From Gemmatimonadaceae bacterium (GTDB lineage: Bacteria; Gemmatimonadota; Gemmatimonadetes; Gemmatimonadales; Gemmatimonadaceae): DNA of 39,144 nt. The DNA is taken from assembly GCA_014379205.1 (NCBI GenBank), contig JACMME010000166.1:1-39144 (forward strand), written 5' to 3'. Positions 17,266 through 24,711 of the stretch are shown here, in pieces. Made by a program: the position numbers and the translations under genes. The notes beneath the pieces are model-generated. The model was not told the origin of the DNA and searched no databases. It was given only the letters and a program-made list of their open reading frames with translations. The number at the start of each line of letters is the position of its first letter. Position 1 is the first letter of the stretch.

Positions 17266-17979
17266 TTACTGCACAGCAAATTTGAACGCCTGCTGGACTA
17301 GCTGCTTCACTTTTCGGCCGCCCACTTCAGCCGGATAGAACCTCATCTGGGGAAGCGCGGTCCTTACGGCCGCCGTGAAGAGATCGTGATCCGACTTGAG
17401 CGATTTGAACGTTTTCATCTCCGCGCGCCCGCTTGTATCGACTACAAACTGAGCGAGCACTTCGCCAGATACGTTTGCGGAGCGGAGGATCTCGGGATAC
17501 CTGGGCGCCACGTTGCCTTCCTTGGCTAGCGCCTGCTTTTCCACCTGAAACTCGAAGTAAGGCTGGTCGCTAACCGGCTGCGGGACGCCTCCGACAACGC
17601 CCTTGGACGTTCCACCAGCGGCACCTGTACCGGAAAAATCAGCCTCATCGGTGACGGCTTTCGATAGATCAACTTCAGGGATCTTGTCCGGGATATCGAT
17701 AGGTGCAGTGAGCACCTGAAATCCCTTTGGTGGAGGAGGCGCTGCGACCATCTCGGGTGGTGGCGGTGGCTTCTCGGCCTCGGGAGGCGGGGGTTCGTTC
17801 TTTGGGGCCTCCACGAACTTGAGGTCTTCCGCCTTGACTGAATCATCCTCCTTCTGCCCGGCGTTTGCCGTGACCGCAACTATCCCGGCGATGAGAGCGA
17901 CATGGAGGACGACGCTCATGATCGACTGCCCGAGACTTTTCGGTCTGTTGGGTTTCGACTCGATCAGGGTGCTGAACAT
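17266..17979 (-). CDS. tonB: TonB-family energy transducer, first gene of the operon
   Basis: 237 residues. I chose the ATG at 17979 (MFSTLIESKP) rather than one 57 bp upstream because the helix IMSVVLHVALIAGIVAV then starts at about residue 20, as in TonB proteins. A Pro/Glu-rich spacer (about 55-85, with APPPPKGF) follows, then a C-terminal TonB domain with YPEILRSANVSGEVLAQFVV. It heads the operon tonB-exbB-exbD-exbD-tonB, which drives active transport through outer-membrane receptors. No receptor is encoded in the window. Confidence 0.87.
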   Translation of the reverse strand: MFSTLIESKPNRPKSLGQSIMSVVLHVALIAGIVAVTANAGQKEDDSVKAEDLKFVEAPKNEPPPPEAEKPPPPPEMVAAPPPPKGFQVLTAPIDIPDKIPEVDLSKAVTDEADFSGTGAAGGTSKGVVGGVPQPVSDQPYFEFQVEKQALAKEGNVAPRYPEILRSANVSGEVLAQFVVDTSGRAEMKTFKSLKSDHDLFTAAVRTALPQMRFYPAEVGGRKVKQLVQQAFKFAVQ

Positions 17980-18153
17980 GTGTAGACCACACCTGGGTGA
18001 GAGTGAACCGAAACGGCGTTTCCTTGCGCCGCACAAACGAAGCTACGGCTGTAAGTTCACGACGGAATAAGCGAAACATTAAGAAATGGTGAACGCGGAG
18101 TTAGGGTTACGTAATATGCACAGGACTCTTTTGGGGGTGATCAGGGGGCGACG
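17980..18153. other. Upstream region of the Ton operon
   Basis: A 174-bp stretch between the Ton operon start and the heptamer array of the kinase downstream end. It contains no convincing reading frame. It should hold the promoter of the Ton operon. I could not pick one convincing -35/-10 pair, and I saw no Fur-like box. Confidence 0.4.
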
Positions 18154-18317
18154 GCGTGCTGCGTGATGGGGTGTCTACTGCGTGCTGCGTACTGCGTAAT
18201 GCTTCTCTGTGCTGTCGCGAGTGTGGGGGCCGAGCGGGCTCGAGCCTCTAGGACCGTTTGGAGAAGCTGTTTGGCAGACCAAGCACGCAGTACGCAGTAC
18301 GCAGCAAGAGTTACGTA
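18154..18317. repeat. Inverted heptamer arrays (word GTACTGC) at the end of the kinase gene
   Basis: Left arm 18154-18202: seven words, GCGTGCT, GCGTGAT, GGGGTGT, CTACTGC, GTGCTGC, GTACTGC, GTAATGC. Right arm 18283-18317: GCACGCA, GTACGCA twice, GCAAGAG, TTACGTA, the reverse-complement family. The right arm ends at the base directly before the stop codon (18318-18320) of the minus-strand kinase gene, so the two arms can fold into a 3'-end hairpin of its mRNA. Confidence 0.85.
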
Positions 18318-19832
18318 CTACTCATTTCGCGATGAAAGCGCGGTTGCGACTGCGGCGTCCGCGCTTTCCGGGGTTTCCGCCAGTGGTAATGTCACTGTGA
18401 AGGTGCTCCCACGTCCGAGTCTGGATCGGACGGTGATCGCCCCACCATGCGCTTCGGCGATCCATTGGCATATCGCGAGGCCAAGCCCGAACCCGCCGCG
18501 CTCGATTTCAAGAGGACCTTCTGATGTGGGTGCCCTGCGGGTACGGGCGCGATCGGCGCGGTAAAAGCGCTCAAAAACGTGCGGCAGGTCGGCGGCGGAA
18601 ATACCGATGCCCGTATCGCGTACCGAAAACGCGACGGTTTTTCCTGTTTTCACTATACTGATTTCAACACTACCCCCTCGCGGTGAATATTTGACGGAGT
18701 TCATCACGAGGTTGAGGAACATCTGCCTGAGCCTGGTATGGTCACCCATGACGGTCGCCGGCTCCAAGCTCGGCATGGAAACAGCAAGTCCCGCGTCCTC
18801 GCCGAGGATTACCGCGGTTTCCAGCACCTCATGGGCGAGAGGTTCGAGATCCACGGGCTCTCGATGCAGATCGAAGCGACCCTCGTCCGCCCGTGCGAGC
18901 GTCAGAAGGCTGTCGACGAGGTCAGCCATTCTGGTTGTCTCGTGAAGCGCCTCCTCCAAGGCGATCAACCGTTCCGCCCGAACAACATTCGGACTCATTG
19001 CTCGTTCCACATCCGCGCGCAGTACCGTCAGTGGCGTCTTGAGCTCATGGCTGGCATCGGCGGTAAAACGCCTAAGCCCGCCAAATGATTTTTCGAGACG
19101 CTCCATCATCTCGTTGAGCGTGATCGCCAGTCTCGCCAGCTCATCGCCTGGCTCGTCCACCGGAAGCCGGCGGTGCAGGCTGCGTCCATCGGTGATAGCC
19201 TGCACTTCGTTGATCATCCTGTTCACAGGCTCGAAAGCCCGTCCGGCTATCGCGTATGCCACTCCTATAGCCGCGAGCAGCAGAAGAGGGGCGATGACGA
19301 CTATCGTGCCAAGCACCTCACTACGCGCCTGGTCACGAGATCTTGTGTCAACGGCCACCGCTACCCGAGACAGTGCGGATTTCACTGACCGTGGCGCGCG
19401 GGCGACGACCAGCCACTCCCGGCTGCCAAATGCGAGCATTTGTGCGTTCCCCGTCGTTGGCGCGTGCAGGGCCGCATCCTGTAGCTGTGTGAGTGTGTCG
19501 AGGCTGAATCGCCGGACGGCGGGGGAGAAGTACAGGAAACGTCCGCCTTCACCGATGATAAGGAAGTATCCCGGTATTTCGTCGAGGACGTCCTGGAGGT
19601 CGGGTGTAAGCACCAGTCCGACCAGCGAATCTTCTACCGCCGCCAGGCGCCCACCCAGCTCGGCTTGTCCGACGATTCCAAGTACGAGCTCCGTTTGAGC
19701 AAGCGCTGCGCGCTGCAACTCGTCGTAGATCCGGGCACGGCGCGTCAGGAACAACGTCACCGCAAACGCCGCCATGGTGGCAAGCAGCGCTGCGGCGAAG
19801 GAGGCTGTGAGACGAGCGCGGATGGAGGACAT
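18318..19832 (-). CDS. Sensor histidine kinase, membrane-bound (HAMP, HisKA, HATPase)
   Basis: 504 residues. The first membrane helix is at about 8-30 and the second at about 172-195, enclosing a periplasmic sensor domain of about 140 residues. HAMP (about 195-248) is followed by HisKA with H262 in ASHELKTPL, the N box LVMNSVKYSP, and the G boxes DTGIGIS and GFGLGLAICQWIAEAHGG. The family phosphorylates its partner response regulator, here the OmpR-type gene 120 bp upstream. I used the ATG at 19832 rather than a GTG 18 bp upstream. The sensed signal is unknown. Confidence 0.9.
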   Translation of the reverse strand: MSSIRARLTASFAAALLATMAAFAVTLFLTRRARIYDELQRAALAQTELVLGIVGQAELGGRLAAVEDSLVGLVLTPDLQDVLDEIPGYFLIIGEGGRFLYFSPAVRRFSLDTLTQLQDAALHAPTTGNAQMLAFGSREWLVVARAPRSVKSALSRVAVAVDTRSRDQARSEVLGTIVVIAPLLLLAAIGVAYAIAGRAFEPVNRMINEVQAITDGRSLHRRLPVDEPGDELARLAITLNEMMERLEKSFGGLRRFTADASHELKTPLTVLRADVERAMSPNVVRAERLIALEEALHETTRMADLVDSLLTLARADEGRFDLHREPVDLEPLAHEVLETAVILGEDAGLAVSMPSLEPATVMGDHTRLRQMFLNLVMNSVKYSPRGGSVEISIVKTGKTVAFSVRDTGIGISAADLPHVFERFYRADRARTRRAPTSEGPLEIERGGFGLGLAICQWIAEAHGGAITVRSRLGRGSTFTVTLPLAETPESADAAVATALSSRNE

Positions 19833-19853
19833 CTGACGTAAGAATACCACCAG

Positions 19854-19877
19854 CCACGGGTATGCGGGATACCGTGG
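19854..19877 (-). promoter_or_regulatory. Hairpin in the leader of the second histidine kinase gene
   Basis: CCACGGGTAT and ATACCGTGG can pair with a bulged G around a 5-nt loop, about 20 bases before the ATG of the kinase gene. It may reduce kinase translation relative to the response regulator. Weak evidence. Confidence 0.35.
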
Positions 19878-19920
19878 GTGGCGCCCGATCGCATGTTCGT
19901 GCGGGATTAGTTGCTTACGG

Positions 19921-19955
19921 CGAACTACGAACGTCGCTGCGGACGGCGAACGCTA
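19921..19955. repeat. Degenerate heptamer array at the end of the response-regulator gene
   Basis: Five loosely related 7-bp words (CGAACTA, CGAACGT, CGCTGCG, GACGGCG, AACGCTA) lie next to and over the stop codon (19953-19955) of the response regulator. The words resemble the TACGAAC words at 8663-8725 but the copies are weak, and I see no complementary arm. Tentative. Confidence 0.4.
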
Positions 19956-20645
19956 CTGGGCCTTGGCCGCTAGCTTCTCTTCCCGCACAACGTAGCCAAC
20001 ACCTCGAACCGTGTGGATCAGTTTATGGGAGTGGCCAGCGTCGATCTTCTTGCGCAGATGATTGATTACGACGTCGACGATGTTGGTGCCGGGATCGAAG
20101 TGATAATCCCACGCGTACTCGGTTATCAACGTCCTGCTCATGACGCGACCAGCGTGACGCATGAGGTACTCGAGAACTGCGTATTCCTTGGGGGTCAGCT
20201 CAATTGGCGTGTCGCCGCGCGACACCACGCGAGTCGCTTTATCAAGCTCGAGATCGCCAACTTTCAGCACACTGGCTGCTATCGCGCGCGGCCGGCGGCT
20301 GAGTGCTTCCACACGCGCCAGAAATTCCTCGAGCGCGAAAGGCTTGGTGACGTAGTCATCCGCACCGGCACGCAACGTCTGGACTTTGGCGTCGACGGCG
20401 TCCTGAGCCGTGAGCACGAGAACGGGCCGCTCGAATCCGCGAGCGCGCAGGTTCTGCAGTACCTGCATTCCTGACCGGCCAGGCAGGCGCATGTCGAGAA
20501 CGATAAGATCGTATGCTTCCGAGGCCGCGCGTCGCTCACCTTCCTCACCATCGGCAACCAGATCGACCCCGTAGCGCTGCTCTTCGAGCCCGCGCTTGAC
20601 GTACTGCCCAACGGTAGGGTCATCCTCGATGACCAGAATCTTCAT
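19953..20645 (-). CDS. OmpR/PhoB-family response regulator
   Basis: 230 residues. The receiver domain has the acidic pair D8-D9, phospho-acceptor D51 in LIVLDMRLPG, T79 and K101. The C-terminal winged helix-turn-helix has LTPKEYAVLEYLMRHAGRVM and ends with INHLRKKI and IHTVRGVGYV, typical of OmpR-type DNA binders. It is translationally coupled (ATGA) to the kinase gene upstream and lies just before another kinase gene. The target genes are not known from the sequence. Confidence 0.93.
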   Translation of the reverse strand: MKILVIEDDPTVGQYVKRGLEEQRYGVDLVADGEEGERRAASEAYDLIVLDMRLPGRSGMQVLQNLRARGFERPVLVLTAQDAVDAKVQTLRAGADDYVTKPFALEEFLARVEALSRRPRAIAASVLKVGDLELDKATRVVSRGDTPIELTPKEYAVLEYLMRHAGRVMSRTLITEYAWDYHFDPGTNIVDVVINHLRKKIDAGHSHKLIHTVRGVGYVVREEKLAAKAQ

Positions 20646-22174
20646 GCTGCGGCAGCCACCCGGGCGCGTGGAAGGATGATCCGGAAGGTACTACCCTGGC
20701 CTACCGCGCTGTCTACCTCGATTCGGCCTCGATGGTCGGAAATGATGCCGTAACAGATCGCAAGGCCAAGTCCCGTACCACGGCCAGGCTCCTTGGTCGT
20801 GTAGAACGGTTCGAAAAGCTTCGGCAAGTCGATTCGGGAAATTCCACATCCATGGTCCACGATCTCGATGCTTGCCTCATTCTCGTCGGCGCGTGTGCGG
20901 ATAACGATGGTCCCTTCACCGTCCATCGCGTCGGTTGCGTTCAGCAGAATCGCCATGAAAGCCTGGACCAGCGACTCCGCGCTTCCTTCCACCCAGGAAC
21001 CGTTACCGCGATCGTAGTCGCGCTCGATCTCCATTTGCCGAAAGCGGGCGTGGTGCTTGAGAAGAAAGAGAGTTGTTTCCATAACGGCGTTAGCGTCGAC
21101 ATGAGTCTTCACAGTCGCAGACGGACGGCTGAAGTCAAGCAACCTGTCTATGATTCTCTTGCACCGGTGAACCTCGCTCTCCACGATGCGCACGTAATCG
21201 TCGATGGCAACGCGGGCAGAGGGGTCCGCCGCGAGCTCGTCAAGCCGCATCGCAATCCCTTCGGCGCAAACGCCGATGGTCGCCATGGGATTATTGATCT
21301 CGTGCATCACGCCAGCTGCGAGCTGGCCCACTGCGGCAAGTTTCTCCGCCTGGCTAATGCGCTCCTGAGCGCGTTTCCACTCGGTGATGTCCTCACCGAT
21401 GGTTATGACGTGCGATACCTCCGCGTCGTCCATGCGCATTGGAATCTTGGTGATCCGATAGCTGCGCACGACTCCGCTTGTGAGGTTATCAATCTCGTGA
21501 ATCTGCACCCGTCCCGTCTGGAACACCTCGTCGAACTCCCGTCTCAGCATGCTTGCGGGCTGGCGATATAGAATCTCGAAGATTGTACGGCCCACGGCTT
21601 CTTCGCGCGACACGCCCTGCATGCCCGTTTCCCGTTTCCTGTTCCATGCCTGAATGCGGTAATCGCGGTCGATCACGTACAACCCCAACGGAAGCGAATC
21701 CACGATCTTCTGAAGAAAACGACTGGCGACTTCCTGAGCGGCCACACGTCCGGCACTCGACTGCTGGCCGCACTCGCATTGCGCAAAGGGAGCGCTGAGG
21801 AGGTCCGCGACCACGGCAACGAGCTCGAACTGTTCCGGAGACACACGGCTGCGGCGAACACACAGAACTGCTACGTCGCCCGCGCCGAATCGAACTGGGA
21901 CGGCGAGCAGGCCCCCCGCGCTGCCGCCCGCTCCGATGGCGGCATCGACATCAGCAGCGGAAGATTCCGACGCGCCAACCCTGGACGAACATTCGAGCCC
22001 GCTGGGAGTTCTGCGCCAGATAGATGCTTCCTCGGCCCGAATCGCACGGCGCAACGCCTGCAAAACATCGCGGACGGCGGCGTCAGCGAGCGGACCTCGC
22101 GCCAGGATTGCTGCGATTTCCGCGATGACTGTGAGAGGCGTATCAACGCGCGGTGTCGTAAGAACGGTGTTCAA
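20642..22174 (-). CDS. Soluble sensor histidine kinase with GAF-like and PAS domains (NtrB-like core)
   Basis: 510 residues, no membrane helix. A GAF-like N-terminal domain (about 1-135) is followed by a PAS domain (about 150-270, LPLGLYVIDRDYRIQAWNRK), HisKA with H291 in GVMHEINNPMATIG, the N box LLNATDAMDG and the G boxes DHGCGIS and GRGTGLGLAICYG. HEINNP is typical of NtrB/AtoS-type kinases rather than of OmpR partners. Its stop overlaps the start of the response-regulator gene. TTG start with no clear ribosome site. Sequence CECGQ at about 133-137 might bind a metal, which is speculative. Confidence 0.88.
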   Translation of the reverse strand: MNTVLTTPRVDTPLTVIAEIAAILARGPLADAAVRDVLQALRRAIRAEEASIWRRTPSGLECSSRVGASESSAADVDAAIGAGGSAGGLLAVPVRFGAGDVAVLCVRRSRVSPEQFELVAVVADLLSAPFAQCECGQQSSAGRVAAQEVASRFLQKIVDSLPLGLYVIDRDYRIQAWNRKRETGMQGVSREEAVGRTIFEILYRQPASMLRREFDEVFQTGRVQIHEIDNLTSGVVRSYRITKIPMRMDDAEVSHVITIGEDITEWKRAQERISQAEKLAAVGQLAAGVMHEINNPMATIGVCAEGIAMRLDELAADPSARVAIDDYVRIVESEVHRCKRIIDRLLDFSRPSATVKTHVDANAVMETTLFLLKHHARFRQMEIERDYDRGNGSWVEGSAESLVQAFMAILLNATDAMDGEGTIVIRTRADENEASIEIVDHGCGISRIDLPKLFEPFYTTKEPGRGTGLGLAICYGIISDHRGRIEVDSAVGQGSTFRIILPRARVAAAA

Positions 22175-22361
22175 CGGAGGTCGGAATAGGGCCTGCGCTC
22201 CGGAAGTACCGGAACTCGAATGGGCGGGAACTTAGTCCGCGCAAGAAGCTGCTACAAGAAGACGGAGACGGGACGACAATAGTCACGCTGCAGCTTTGGC
22301 ACGCCCTGTGTCCGTGTGGCGGTAATTTCTGCTTAGTTGACTGATTTTTTCGGGCATGCCG

Positions 22362-22385
22362 GTTGCAAAAAGCAACGTTGCAAAA
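22362..22385 (+). promoter_or_regulatory. Palindromic element in the Hsp20 leader
   Basis: GTTGCAAAA occurs at 22362-22370 and again at 22377-22385, with GCAAC between them, so GCAAC can pair with either copy of GTTGC and GCAACGTTGC is itself a palindrome. It lies 9 bp before the AGGAG ribosome site. It might be an operator or a switching leader hairpin for a heat-shock gene. It is not a CIRCE element. Confidence 0.4.
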
Positions 22386-22407
22386 CCCTCAACAGGAGCG
22401 AAATCAC

Positions 22408-22977
22408 ATGTCTTACCGTGGCTCTGGGCTAGTCCCATTTGGGCTCAACACCATACCTTTTGGCACCCTGCGGCGGGAGATAGACCGTCTGTTCGACGAT
22501 ACCGCGAGCGGCCGTTCCACCGGTTCTTCCTGGACTCCCGCCGTCAACATCCGTGAAAGCGGACGGGAGGTATCGCTGGATCTGGAACTGCCCGGTATCA
22601 AGCCCGAAAGCGTGGATATCAGCGTGGATGCCGGAACCCTGACAATAAGCGGCGAGAAGCGGGAGGAGAGGCGCGAGGGGCAGGAAGATGGCCGCTACCA
22701 CCTCGTCGAGCGCAGCTATGGCTCTTTCACGCGATCGTTTACCCTGCCCCAGGGTGTCGACGAGGAACAGATACTAGCGAACTTCGACAATGGCATCCTT
22801 ACAATCTCGATCCCGAAGGCTGCATTGCCGCAGCCGCGCAAGATTCAGATTGGCGGAATTCAGCGCGAACGCGAAGTAGAGGCCACAGCAGCGCGAGAGC
22901 CCGCCAAGCCGAAATCGGATGGCGCCAGGAGCGATGAGACTGGCGCGCGACGAACGGGGCATAACATCAAGCAGTAA
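22408..22977 (+). CDS. Hsp20/alpha-crystallin small heat-shock protein
   Basis: 189 residues. The alpha-crystallin domain spans about 50-145: WTPAVNIRESGREVSLDLEL, GTLTISGEKREERREGQEDG, and the closing motif NGILTISIPKA. ATP-independent chaperone that holds unfolding proteins in the cytoplasm. I chose ATG 22408 because AGGAG lies nine bases before it; an upstream ATG at 22363 has no such site. The C-terminal tail is long, charged and probably disordered. It is convergent with the peroxiredoxin gene and ends at a shared terminator. Confidence 0.93.
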   Translation: MSYRGSGLVPFGLNTIPFGTLRREIDRLFDDTASGRSTGSSWTPAVNIRESGREVSLDLELPGIKPESVDISVDAGTLTISGEKREERREGQEDGRYHLVERSYGSFTRSFTLPQGVDEEQILANFDNGILTISIPKAALPQPRKIQIGGIQREREVEATAAREPAKPKSDGARSDETGARRTGHNIKQ

Positions 22978-22986
22978 GCCGTCAGA

Positions 22987-23025
22987 TTCGGGCCAGGTGC
23001 AAGGAGATGATCCGCCTGGCCCGAA
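22987..23025. terminator. Bidirectional hairpin terminator between hsp20 and peroxiredoxin genes
   Basis: A perfect 11-bp stem TTCGGGCCAGG and CCTGGCCCGAA, with a 17-nt loop, sits in the 60-bp gap between these convergent genes. On the plus strand it is followed by GCTTT. No heptamer array occurs here. Confidence 0.75.
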
Positions 23026-23037
23026 GCTTTAGTCGCG

Positions 23038-23514
23038 CTACCCCAGATTGTCGATCGCTGCAAGGAGCTCGCGGTTTTCGCGTTTCAGCCCCGGATTATC
23101 CTCTACATGCGTCCATCGAACGACACCATTTTTGTCGATAAGAAAGTAGGCCCTGTTGGAATAGAAACGGTCTTCAATGAGCACACCGTAGGAGCGTGAT
23201 GCCTCCCGCTTGAAGTCGCTCAGCATCTCGAATGGCATGTTGTATTTCTTCTTGTATTCCTTGAGTGAGTAGGTGGAATCGACGCTCACCGGAAGCAGCT
23301 TGGCGCCGCGACCAACGAACTGGTCGAACTCGGTACCCATATCACACAACTCACTGGTGCACGTGCTGCTGAAGGCGAGCGGAAAGAACGCAACGAGCAC
23401 GCTTGAAATTCCACGAAATGCCGACAAGGTCACGGGCTCACCGGCGGTGGATTGCAGGGTAAAGTCAGGCGCGATTGTTCCGATGGCCGGGGGCCGGGCC
23501 GTGGCTGAAGTCAT
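23038..23514 (-). CDS. Peroxiredoxin, AhpC/TSA superfamily, PrxQ/BCP-like
   Basis: 158 residues with a thioredoxin fold. FFPLAFSSTCTSELCDMG holds the peroxidatic cysteine C52 and a second cysteine C57 in a CxxxxC arrangement, the mark of atypical 2-Cys PrxQ/BCP proteins. It reduces peroxides using thioredoxin; a TrxC-type thioredoxin is encoded at 29598. I used ATG 23514 (MTSATARPPA); a frame open to 23652 would add about 46 residues with no domain. The gap to the divergent gene at 23665 is about 150 bp. Confidence 0.9.
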   Translation of the reverse strand: MTSATARPPAIGTIAPDFTLQSTAGEPVTLSAFRGISSVLVAFFPLAFSSTCTSELCDMGTEFDQFVGRGAKLLPVSVDSTYSLKEYKKKYNMPFEMLSDFKREASRSYGVLIEDRFYSNRAYFLIDKNGVVRWTHVEDNPGLKRENRELLAAIDNLG

Positions 23515-23664
23515 TGAATGCGTGGTTGGGTGTGTTGGTGCGTAGCCAATGAAGCTAAGTAGGAGACTCCGCGAATACAGTTGGGAGGGCGTCTGCGATC
23601 GGTGAAATACCTCCCCAGGGAACGCCGTTTGCGTTGACGCAGCGCAATCCATTACGAGGAAAAC

Positions 23665-24579
23665 ATGCGAGCAATTCGTGGCAGGACTTTGGTTGCATCC
23701 GTCCTTTGGCTCCTCTCCGCTGCATCGGCATCAGGTCAGTCTCCCCGGCTCACCGCATTCGCCGATGAGTTCAAGGGACCGGAAGCCGCGTTTCATGATC
23801 CCGATCAGGACGTGTGGTTCGTAACGAACATCAACGGCCTCTCGGTTGCCAAGGATGGGAATGGCTTCATTAGTCTGTTGTCCGCCGATGGAAAGGTTAC
23901 GAAGCGGCATTTCGTCGCCGGCGGCCGACAAGGCGTTACACTTCACGCGCCCAAGGGAATGGCCGTCACAGGTGACACGTTATGGGTTACGGACATCGAT
24001 GCCGTGAGAGGATTCAATCGCAAGACGGGTGCGCCGGTAGCGACCATCGATTTCACGTCCCGCGCAGCCAGGTTTCTCAACGACATTGCCGTGGGACCGG
24101 ACGGCGCTCTTTACATAACCGACACGGGAATTCGTTATAACTCCCTGGGGCTGGCCGAGCATCCAGGACCGGATAGAGTTTTTCGTGTGGGCAATGGTCG
24201 CGAAATCTCCGTTTCCGCCGAAGGAGATCGCCTTGGCCGCCCAAACGGCATCGCCTGGGATCCGTCAGCTTCTCGATTCATCATCGCTCCATTCGGAAGT
24301 GACACAGTGCTCGCGTGGAAGGCGGGCGATAATTCGCCGACACCGATTGCGACCGGGCTCGGACAATTCGACGGAGTAATTGCACTTGATGATGGCCGCA
24401 TCCTGGTGTCCAGCTGGGCAACCGCAAGCATCCATATTCTGCGGGAAGGCAGAATGACGAAGCTTATCGAGCACGTTCCCTCGCCGGCCGACATGGGACT
24501 GGATCGGAAACGCAACCGGGTGGGCATCCCATTGCTGGGTACGCACCGGGTAGAGTTCTATGACATCGGAGGGAAGTAG
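23665..24579 (+). CDS. Exported SMP-30/NHL-type beta-propeller protein
   Basis: 304 residues. The signal peptide is about 1-25 (RGRTLVASVLWLLSAASASGQ). The rest has repeated propeller blades: FLNDIAVGPDGALYITDTG and GRPNGIAWDPSASRF are typical of SMP-30/gluconolactonase-like proteins. It may bind calcium and hydrolyse a lactone or bind a ligand in the periplasm. The exact activity is not known. Divergent from the peroxiredoxin gene. Confidence 0.75.
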   Translation: MRAIRGRTLVASVLWLLSAASASGQSPRLTAFADEFKGPEAAFHDPDQDVWFVTNINGLSVAKDGNGFISLLSADGKVTKRHFVAGGRQGVTLHAPKGMAVTGDTLWVTDIDAVRGFNRKTGAPVATIDFTSRAARFLNDIAVGPDGALYITDTGIRYNSLGLAEHPGPDRVFRVGNGREISVSAEGDRLGRPNGIAWDPSASRFIIAPFGSDTVLAWKAGDNSPTPIATGLGQFDGVIALDDGRILVSSWATASIHILREGRMTKLIEHVPSPADMGLDRKRNRVGIPLLGTHRVEFYDIGGK

Positions 24580-24603
24580 AGAGGATTCGGACTACAACAA
24601 GAA

Positions 24604-24709
24604 GATTGCGGATTGCGGATTGCGGACTAACTAACCGGGGTGTGAAGTCCGAGGTCGACGAAAAGATCAGTCCGAAATCCGCAATCTGAAATCCGCAGTC
24701 CGCAATCCA
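24604..24709. repeat. Inverted heptamer arrays (word GATTGCG) between convergent genes
   Basis: Left arm 24604-24638: GATTGCG three times, GACTAAC, then a degenerate word. Right arm 24668-24709: CAGTCCG, AAATCCG, CAATCTG, AAATCCG, CAGTCCG, CAATCCA, the reverse-complement family. The arms can pair over about 30 bases. The array fills the gap between two convergent genes; the right arm ends 2 bp before the stop of the dehydrogenase gene. The bases at 24611-24633 match 8663-8685 exactly. Confidence 0.9.
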
Positions 24710-24711
24710 GT

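Noticed and set aside
22297-22320. A sigma-54-like site TGGCAC upstream of Hsp20
   Set aside because: The required GC element at the -12 position is absent (GTGTC in its place).
23515-23652. A longer peroxiredoxin start at 23652
   Set aside because: The added 46 residues show no domain and would leave only about 12 bp to the divergent gene; ATG 23514 gives normal family length.
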